Assembly (NCBI RefSeq): GCF_004664715.2
Contig: NC_051073.1
Location: 61,799,379-61,863,378, forward strand
Length of the DNA stretch: 64,000 nt
Source: Peromyscus leucopus
Lineage: Eukaryota > Chordata > Mammalia > Rodentia > Cricetidae
Direction: 5' to 3'
A program made the translations under genes and the position numbers. A model generated the notes under the pieces. The model was not told the DNA's origin and did not search any database. It worked only from the letters and a program-made list of their open reading frames with translations. Every line of letters starts with the position of its first letter. The stretch's first letter is position 1. Below, piece after piece: positions 57,601-64,000 of this stretch.

Positions 57601-60600
57601 GAAACCTTGTCTTGAAACCCCCCCCCCCAAAAAAAAAAACACACACACAAAAAAAAAAAACAGCTGTGAGCCACCATGCGGGTGCTGGGAATTGAACCCG
57701 GGTCCTCTGGAAGCACAGCCAGCGCTCTTAACCGCTGAGCCATCTCTCCAGCCCCCCAGTTATTACATTCTACATCATCAAATCTGCGCCCGGACAGTCT
57801 CCTGCCTGAGGTTGCATCAGAATAGAAAACTGGGAGGTGGGGGGCACCAGAGGGAAGCCAGGCCTCAGCCAAGCCACTGTTAAAGTTTGTGAGAGAGGAA
57901 GGGTCCCTGCCTCCTTGGCAGGACCAGGGTGAAGCAAATTCCAGGGCAGCAGGGGTAACGTCAGGCAGCCCAGGGGACAGCAAGTCTTAGGGCACTGGGA
58001 AGTCTCAGGATGGCATGGGGATTCTAGAGCCTCCCCATGCAGGGGGGGAGGGTGCGGTGACCCTGGAGTGAGGGGTAACCCCACAAAACCCCAGCCCCAA
58101 GGGGGCAGGTCACCCTGCTTATCCCACAGGGGACCAGAAGAGTTGGGTGTCTAGAAAGTTCCCTGATACCGGAGGGCTCTCCATCATACTGTAGGGCCAC
58201 TCTACAGAGGAAGCCAAGCCGTCAGGAAGAGGAGAAGCAGATCAGGGCCTCTCCCAGTGTCCTGCCTCCCGGACATGCTCTGACTACCGTCTGGACACTG
58301 ACAAGGAATGGACTGTGGGTAGATCATGGAGAGAGAGCGAGAGCGCTGGGACTTTCTCGAGAGGACCCCGACATGCTTAGGAATCTACTCCAGAGTTGGC
58401 AAATCCTCCTCTGTTTGGGCTGATCTCACAGACACGCGAGAGCTGGAGCCAGGCCGTAAGGCTCCTATCGGTCTCCTGTCCTGCCTGGTCCTTCCTCTCA
58501 CTCCCGCCCCCACCCCTCGGGGTAGGCAGGCTTGGCCCGGGGGCCAGAAAGGGGTGGCGGCTCCATCTCTGGTCATTCATGCTGACCCTTGCTGGACCTC
58601 CTGCCAGTCTCCAGGATCAACACATGGCAAACAGGAGGCCTGTTTCCGGTTGGCTGGGACGACCCCCCCCTCCCCGCCCCCAGAAGCTCTGCTGTATGTA
58701 TCACCACAGCTCCAGGTCACTTCCAGGACACACTCCATACAACCCATGGGGATACAGCGGCCGAGATCTGAGCTCCCCACCCCCACCCCCGAAACTCAGG
58801 CTGCACTGTAGTTATGTATTAAAAGCATGGCTGCCCCTTGACAAAAACAAGCCGCTTGGAGATTTTGTGCAAGGCTTGTTAATTAAAATCAGCTGGAGCC
58901 GAGTGTGACCTCACCAAAGTGAAGGGTGTGTTTGGTTAGTTCTAGAACACACGGGATGAAGGACTCAAGTATTCAAAAACCTCTCAGAAAACAGAAAGTA
59001 GGAAAACAGCCTAAAAATTCATTATCAAAAGAACTTTGTCGAAAGAAAGAAATAAAGGAAAAGAAAAAAAGAAGAAAAAAAATTCCATTAGGCTGTGAAA
59101 GACACAGAAGGTCAGTGTGGTCCTGGGATAGATGAGAAGGCCGGTCTGTATCTTTGGGCTTTCCTAGCTCTTCAGATTTTTAAAAAAGCAGGGTTGCCCC
59201 CCCCCCCCCTTAACTGCCCCCAAGACAACCCCACATTGCCTGCGGCTCCACAGGAAGGTAGACAAGGCTTCAGCTCCTTTTCCTGACTCCGTGGGCTGCC
59301 CCGGGGGCGAGGCCCACTCCCCATCAGCCTCATGTGCCCTAAGCAGTGGGAGCGATACTCCCCAGGGTCTGCTGGGAACTGTGGGGCCAGGGGGTCCCTT
59401 GGACACAACATGCAGACTGGGGCTGTGATGCCACCCATACAGGCATGGTGTCTGGGCCACTCCCTGCCCATCTTGTCTCTCCATCTACAGACAGATTCAG
59501 TTGCCTGTGCCCAGGGCTGTCTGTGGCACCCAGCCAGGGAAGGTCAGGCCACTTCGGAACGTTTCTGAACACAGTCGACCGGCCGGCCGGCAGCAATCAC
59601 GGGCTCTGAGAGCATGAACTCACTTCATTATCGGCCTGGCCAGACGTTAGCAGGGAAATCTGCCAGAAGAAAATCACACACTTGTGCTCCCTCGCCAAAG
59701 AGTAACACTGCCTGGATCACCACTTGTTTCTGCATGGTGCCCAGCGCCTGCCCCCCTCCCCCTCCTCCCGCCCCGGGCTCCTGGGCACCAAGGATGACAC
59801 AGCTGTTTCCCAGCAAGTTCGGACAGCCAATGTCACACGCCCGTGCTCCGGGCAGCACCTTGGCTGGAGACTCTTGCAACAACTGACTTCTGTGGCAACC
59901 CAGTGGTGGGGGTGACGAGCAGGGCTCAGGATGTGTGTGTGTGTGACCTGACTCCGGGCTGAGCCATGGACAGTCGCCTAGACAAGCTCCACATTCAGCG
60001 CTACTCTATTAGCAGCATAAATAGAGCAGAAAAATCCCGAAGCCTCGGCACTCGCTTCAGGCATCCCTATCTAGGTCGGCACCTTTCCATCCCATTTGCC
60101 TCCTGATGACAGGTTACAGCGGTTCCCACGGGCCTGGTCCATGCAGCATTGTTCGGGAGATGCTCTGCAGGGGATCAACGTCGTTTGGGAAAGAGGAGCG
60201 TACACCGCATTCCCTTCTGAGAACACACGACGGCATTCCCGAGGCTCTGTTTGGTCCAGACCCGGCACCAGTTTCATCTTATTTAACCATCACTCTGAAA
60301 TCTCTAAACGTGCTTAGAAGGGATCGGTGATCTTGTTTTTTTTTTTTTGTGAACTGTTTTACTTTTTTCCCTCCACCGATCCCTACCCTGCCCCCCCCCC
60401 CCCCCCCCCCCCCGACACATACACCCAGCATTTCATGGCCATTATTCTGGTGACTGTTAGGACAAAGCTTTGGTCGGCAGCCTGTGTGTAGGCAGGAGGT
60501 TGGGCCGCAAGCACAGGAGGCCGGCTGGGGAGGGCTGCCTGGTGAGAGGCAGGCCTGGGGTGAGGGCGGAAGAGCAGGCCCTTACCTCTTGGAGCTGCAA

Positions 60601-60808
60601 GCATCTGGGCAGGTCGGGCACTTCTCACATGTCTCCCCAAAGGCTCCAGGCTCTGTACACTGGCACTGCCCACAGACGCAGCGGCCACGGTCACTGCAGA
60701 TCTGCCCGTCCTTGGCCCGGCATGCGCTGATGTCTGTCGAGCAGTTACAATTGTCCCCAATGTAGCCCGCGTGGCACTTGCATTCTCCGCAGTGACACTC
60801 GCCATGGC
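51316..60808 (-). CDS. Itgb5: Integrin beta-5, C-terminal five coding exons
   Basis: Integrin beta-5 pairs with alpha-V at the plasma membrane to bind vitronectin and to activate latent TGF-beta. Minus-strand exons in transcript order: 60808-60586, 56604-56504, 53772-53653, 52616-52450, 51411-51316. Together they are 707 nt, encoding the last 234 residues. Phases agree at every junction and all introns are GT-AG. Domains in order: cysteine-rich integrin EGF repeat, beta-tail domain, a transmembrane helix (about [19 protein letters not shown]), and a cytoplasmic tail with [13 protein letters not shown] and NKSY motifs, ending NGSVD. The upstream exons lie beyond 64000. The match to human ITGB5 as remembered is nearly full. 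Confidence 0.97.
51610..51657. repeat. (GT)n microsatellite
   Basis: GT run of about 24 units, 200 nt from the last Itgb5 exon; in the transcript it reads as CA repeats. Confidence 0.97.
51936..52003 (-). repeat. ID-type SINE, antisense
   Basis: actagggattaaacccagagccttgtgcatgcctgg to actactgaactacac is an antisense ID head with tRNA-like boxes. Confidence 0.65.
52048..52226 (-). repeat. B2 SINE, antisense
   Basis: T-run then gagtgctctatttgcatgtatgactgcac to gagccatctctccagcccc. Confidence 0.95.
52230..52350 (-). repeat. Old B1-like SINE, antisense
   Basis: ttgagtcaaggtcttggtaagaagcccaggctaac to gggattataggggaatacgaccacacctagc. Confidence 0.6.
52450..52616 (-). CDS. Itgb5: Itgb5 transmembrane exon
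   Basis: Minus strand between ttcag and gtgagt. It encodes [32 protein letters not shown] and [15 protein letters not shown] to RARYEM. The hydrophobic helix is followed by the membrane-proximal K-LL-IHDRRE module that pairs with the alpha subunit. A leading AA completes Glu with the previous exon, and it ends on a whole codon. Confidence 0.97.
52617..53493 (-). other. Itgb5: Itgb5 intron, no repeat recognised
   Basis: About 880 bases. The overlapping open frames 52880-53296 (+) and 52884-53186 (-) show no domain. Confidence 0.45.
53494..53601 (-). repeat. B1 SINE, antisense, diverged
   Basis: tttgagacagggtctcatgtagcccaggctggcc to ggcgcacaccaccacatagg. Confidence 0.8.
53653..53772 (-). CDS. 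Itgb5: Itgb5 beta-tail domain exon
   Basis: Minus strand between cctag and gtaggt. It encodes [39 protein letters not shown] and P. It holds two conserved cysteines and a possible N-glycosylation site (NLT). 120 nt; codons split on both sides and phases fit. Confidence 0.97.
54628..54772 (-). repeat. B1 SINE, antisense
   Basis: cgacaggggtgtctctgtgtaacagtcc to gtgccccgccaccacctgcc. Confidence 0.9.
54800..55085 (+). repeat. Two B1-type SINEs in tandem
   Basis: Older copy 54800-54915 (gaactggacgccgtggcacac) then a better copy 54926-55085 (ggctgggcgtggtgcacacctttaatcc to gagacccccacctcg). Confidence 0.85.
55086..55760 (-). other. Itgb5: Itgb5 intron, no repeat recognised
   Basis: About 670 bases with a C9 run near 55730. 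The long minus-strand frame 55167-55757 and its plus-strand partners have no domain and no splice logic. Confidence 0.45.
55760..56310. repeat. Possible ancient LINE fragment split by a B2
   Basis: aataatattccatgatggatggatatagaacatg, tcattcattcattaatgag and, after the B2, ggcccaactctttgggggcatgtacctcacagcggaattg resemble old L1-type 3' sequence. Weak. Confidence 0.35.
55994..56180 (+). repeat. B2 SINE with target duplication
   Basis: Sense B2 (gggctggagggatggctcagcgg to ataataaataaatcttt) flanked by acatgtgact at 55981-55990 and 56179-56188. B2 bodies in this form carry Pol III A/B boxes. Confidence 0.95.
56504..56604 (-). CDS. Itgb5: Itgb5 exon (beta-tail domain start)
   Basis: Minus strand between tctcag and gtgagt. 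It encodes (R)[18 protein letters not shown] then [15 protein letters not shown]. Four cysteines are present. The Arg codon is split (AG|A) and the exon ends on G (Val with the next). Confidence 0.97.
56605..57360 (-). other. Itgb5: Itgb5 intron, no repeat recognised
   Basis: About 750 bases of single-copy-looking intron. No exon or motif is supported. Confidence 0.45.
57364..57757 (-). repeat. Antisense B2 split by a sense B1
   Basis: (ATT)n at 57364-57386, then antisense B2/B3 57387-57474, resuming at 57669-57757 (agccaccatgcgggtgctggg to gagccatctctccagcccc). The inserted B1 is described separately. Confidence 0.93.
57475..57659 (+). repeat. B1 SINE inserted into B2
   Basis: Sense B1 (gccgggcggtagtggcgtacacc to aaaccttgtcttgaa, then C- and A-rich tail) flanked by acagctgtg at 57466-57474 and 57660-57668. 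Confidence 0.95.
57758..60380 (-). other. Itgb5: Itgb5 intron, 2.6 kb without recognised repeats
   Basis: No SINE or exon is seen in this long stretch. Short C runs occur near 58665 and 59198, and an A/G-rich patch at 59040-59085. Several long open frames on both strands (58326-58811, 58396-58908) are compositional and have no domain. Confidence 0.5.
60391..60413. repeat. Poly-C tract (C23)
   Basis: 23 consecutive C on the plus strand, so G23 in the Itgb5 transcript, 172 nt after the donor of the 60586-60808 exon. Confidence 0.97.
60586..60808 (-). CDS. Itgb5: Itgb5 EGF-repeat exon
   Basis: Minus strand between ttttag and gtaagg. It encodes [39 protein letters not shown] and the [12 protein letters not shown] to [12 protein letters not shown] run. 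The dense CxC/CxxC pattern is the integrin EGF (I-EGF) module. It ends in AG with Arg split into the next exon. Confidence 0.97.
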
Positions 60809-60863
60809 CTAAAAGGGGACACACATATGCACACACATATATCAGTCAGGGCTTGCTGGTCTT

Positions 60864-61028
60864 TTGTTGTTGTTGTTGTTGTTGTTGTTTAGAGACAGGG
60901 ACCCTCTGTGTAGCTCTGGCTGTCCTGGAACTCACTTTGTAGACCAGGCTAGCCTCCAACTCACAGAGATCCTCCTGCCTCTGTCTCCCGGGTGCTGGGA
61001 TTAAAGGCGTGCGCCACCACCGCCCGGC
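60864..61028 (-). repeat. (TTG)n joined to antisense B1
   Basis: TTG/TGT run 60864-60889 in the SINE tail position, then agagacagggaccctctgtgtagc to gcgccaccaccgcccggc. Confidence 0.95.
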
Positions 61029-62639
61029 TTGCTGAGCATGTGCAGGGCCTGCCATGTGCCAGGGTGAGGAATCCCAGAGAGAATGGGGCTTAGTCCTCAG
61101 AGCCAGAAAGGGCCTGGTGATGCCACAGGATAATATGCACGGTGCTTCGATTGGTCCAGACCCTGGTCAAGTCATGACCTCAAACCAGAAAAGCTTCCTG
61201 GTTGAGTTGATATGTGAAGACAGTTCCCCGGCATGTCCACGCCAGAAATTTTATGTCGAATGGCAAAGAGCTACAGACGAGATGAAGCAGCGCATCCTCT
61301 TCTGGACGGTCTAGCTGGACCGTAAACCAAGCAACAGGGTCCTTACAACAGGAGTGGGGGTGGCGGGGGTGGGGGTGTGAGGACAGAAGGAGGCTAGGGG
61401 ACAACGGAACCAAGACACCCGATAGCTGGCTTTGAAGACGATAACCAAAAAATGCAAGGAGTATAGCCCAGAAGCTGGAAGGACCTAGCGCCTCCCGGGC
61501 TGTGAGGGAGTACAGCCACGCGGGCACTCTGACCAGCCAGGACAAACAAACTCGGCTGTCTGACCTCCAGCGCTCTCGGAGAATAGATCCAGACTGCCGG
61601 GGACGCACAAAACATACGGTGATTTGTTACAGGTCCGACCAAAACCAAGCACGGCCATGCTTCCGCAGTCCTAGTGAGATGCTGACTTCTGACCCTGGCC
61701 CCCGGGGCCCTGCCGTCTCCAGACGGAGTCTCAGCCCTCACTGGCACTCTTGTGGTACTGTCTGCTCCACCCGTCCTCACAGTCACCCACAAGGCAGGTG
61801 CAACTCATGAGAGATGGAGCTGACACACAGAAGAGACAGCTCACGGAAGGTCACTCAGCCAGCTGCAGGAGAGGGAGTCAGCCCAGTGTCCTTGGGGTGA
61901 ACTCTTCTCCTGCTCCACTGCCTCCCAGAGCAGGCTTTGGCCATCGTGAGAACCTACTGGGGACAACCTAGTTCTTGCTGGAGGGGTCCTGTCCCAGCCT
62001 GTCAGGGAGGAGGTGTCATAGAAATGAAAGCATATTGGCACACTGCCACGCGCTTGCAAAAAGCGGCCTCTTGAGAACAGGAGCACGTCTATTTCAAACG
62101 TCCTCTGAAAATGTCCTGAGCGGGCCCTGGGACAGCAAATAGCTAGGGGTGTTTCAGATATTGTGCCCTTGGGAAGAGCTGGAAGGTCAACCGTCTCCAA
62201 CAGAGGTTACTCCTGTTTTGCCCCGTGGTATAAAAATGCCCCGCGGTGGGGAGGAGCGCAAGCGCATCCCCAGAGAGCACGCTGCTCTGCCTGGGACTCT
62301 CCATAGGAAGTCTCGGCAGATCTGATGATGTTGGCATGCCATCAGGCTCCTCCAGTCTTCTCTGTTGGGTGGTTTAAGTGCCCAATGTGATGTTTTTGCT
62401 ATCTGCTACTTACTGCTTGCTAGATGCCTAGGCAGATGCGCTCCTTCATTAAGCACAACTATTGTAGATTAGCTGTTTGGCACAGGGAGGCACTGTCTCA
62501 AGGTTCCGCAAGCATCAGGGGCAGCAGCATCACTGTGTGAGTACCTGCTGGGCACAACCGTGAGTGTCCTGAAAAGCACGGCCACAAGCTGTATCCTTGG
62601 TCCTCTGGGGATCGCAATCTTCCAGTGCTGTAGATGGCT
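61029..62639 (-). other. Itgb5: Itgb5 intron, no repeat or exon recognised
   Basis: About 1.6 kb. I looked for upstream Itgb5 exons (cysteine-rich EGF coding on the minus strand) and saw none. Confidence 0.5.
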
Positions 62640-62853
62640 CCCTTTTCCAAAGGGTTATTTCTATTCGTCTGTCTCTGTGTGTGGTTAGGGGCATACGTGG
62701 GTGGGAGTCCACAGATCCAGAAGAGGGTACCGGATCCCTCAGAGCTGGACATAACAGACTGTTGTGAGCCTCCTGACACGGCAGTTGGGAACTGAACTCT
62801 AGTTCAGCGAGAAGAGCAGGTGCTCTTAACCAATGAGCCATCTCTCCACCCGC
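62640..62853 (-). repeat. B3-type SINE, antisense
   Basis: gatccagaagagggtaccggatccctcagagctgg, gttgtgagcctcc, gctcttaaccaatgagccatctctccaccc. Confidence 0.85.
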
Positions 62854-63845
62854 TAAATGGCTCATTTGAAAAAGTTCACCGTGTTAGTGCCACATCTTCC
62901 TCCTGGTACCCTGTGGCTAAGGCTGACATCGAGAAAACCAGGAGTCTGCACGTACTGAGTCTCCACCCATAAATGAGTGCTAGATGGGAGAGCACACAGC
63001 TTTGGGTGTCGTCATGGTGGAGCTCAATGTGTTCCCCTGCATTTTGGAGTCAGTTATTCTACGCTGGAATCCAGCATGCTCCTGATCACTAATGAATCCG
63101 GTCTACAATATAGGTTACGACCTAACTTTGGAAAGACTCTTTGTCAGTCACTCAAATTCCTGGTCCTCTTCCTCTGGCTCATGTGCTCTGGAGTGCCCAC
63201 CACCTGCAAGGGACAAGGGGACCATCTGGAGTGTCCCTGTGTCCTAACCCTCCTTCACACGACAGCCTCTCCACTCACCCTAGGGCTCCGAGCCACAGGG
63301 CATTTCATCGGTGGTGCTGAGGCATATGGCCAGGCCTCTGGGAAGGGAAGAATGCCAGGCAGGCAGGCAGGCCAGGAAGAAGCTGAGGAATGCATCTCAC
63401 ACCACACAGGAGCTGGCATGTGATGTTTATGCCACAAGAAAGTGACCGTACAAGGTCACAGACTCGGGGAGTTCAGGGTGACCACTGCCTCTCCACCAGC
63501 TTGTGACCTGAACAACGGCAACCCAACCCACAGGAGTCTTCAAAGATGAAATGGATCCACCATACACAACCCCTGCTTCTCGCTCTCACCCCAGGGGCTG
63601 TGTTAGTCAAATTAAATTCAAGGGGTTCATGGCTAAAGGCAACCTTTGCTCAACATTTCATTATGAGAAACCTGCAGAAAAGGTGAAGACTTTGCTGCGG
63701 ACATCCACACACTTACCTCCCATACTCTGCCAGTGGGTACCACATGTGGCTTTAGCATATCTACCCATTCATCATGTATATATATATTTTTAATGCATTT
63801 CAGAGTCTACCTTAGGGGAGAGCTTCATTTTTCATTTTCTAACCT
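62854..63845 (-). other. Itgb5: Itgb5 intron, no repeat or exon recognised
   Basis: About 1 kb. The plus-strand frame 62977-63423 has no domain and lies antisense to the gene. Confidence 0.45.
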
Positions 63846-63962
63846 GAGACAGGCGTTCACTAAGTTACCCAAGCTGCCTTGAATTCACACTATAGTCCAG
63901 GCTGGCCTTGGAGCCCTGATCCTTCTGCCTCCATCTCCCAAGTAGCTGTATGCACCCCCAGT
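63846..63962 (-). repeat. Old B1-like SINE, antisense
   Basis: gagacaggcgttcactaagttacccaagctgcc to cccaagtagctgtatgcaccccc. Confidence 0.7.
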
Positions 63963-64000
63963 TTAGCCAGGGAACAATTATACGATATGGTTCTGACAGG

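Noticed and set aside
58326..58908. Long open frames of 160-170 residues in an Itgb5 intron
   Set aside because: GC-rich intron with proline/serine-rich compositional frames in two phases; no domain and no splice context.
61180..62200. Possible upstream Itgb5 exons on the minus strand
   Set aside because: No cysteine-rich integrin sequence in these frames.

Overview
This is a mammalian, rodent-type genomic window. It holds parts of three spliced protein-coding genes in a background dense with B1 and B2 SINEs, CA/GT microsatellites, a LINE-1 fragment and LTR-type repeats. The B1 copies often read as the variant that says 'tttggtgcctgtcctggatctcgctctgtag' in antisense form, which I associate with cricetid rodents (hamster, vole, deer mouse) more than with house mouse. 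That assignment is inference. The gene order KALRN > UMPS > < ITGB5 matches the human 3q21 / mouse chr16 arrangement as I remember it.

Layout. 1-17873 (+): the last nine coding exons of Kalrn (kalirin), encoding a short linker, an Ig I-set domain, a fibronectin type III domain and the C-terminal protein-kinase domain. All splice sites and phases are intact. About 17874-24300: a probable long 3' UTR, almost free of interspersed repeats. About 24400-26650: a repeat-rich spacer, then a CpG-rich TATA-less promoter. 26770-39074 (+): all six coding exons of Umps (UMP synthase, the last two steps of de novo pyrimidine synthesis). As given, this gene carries three separate one-base deletions (exons 2, 3 and 5), each breaking the frame. 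Each falls in a short run of one base, while splice sites and the remaining codons are preserved. About 39075-50900: tail-to-tail spacer with SINEs, an LTR-like block, and a clean 430-bp solo LTR with a 6-bp target duplication nested in an older repeat. 51316-60808 (-): the last five coding exons of Itgb5 (integrin beta-5): EGF-like repeat, beta-tail domain, transmembrane helix and cytoplasmic tail with its NPLY motif. The gene continues past the right edge (60809-64000 is intron).

The three genes are not a pathway. They are neighbours in a conserved block: synaptic/cytoskeletal signalling (kalirin), nucleotide synthesis (UMPS) and matrix adhesion (integrin). I found no bacterial or phage operon, CRISPR array or unknown gene system. 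The most notable signals are the Umps frame breaks and two young-looking B1 copies whose runs of identical bases are repeatedly one base short, which together suggest residual long-read sequence errors. Others are the SINE-free Kalrn 3' UTR, the 28-bp Kalrn microexon, and several nested insertions with visible target-site duplications.
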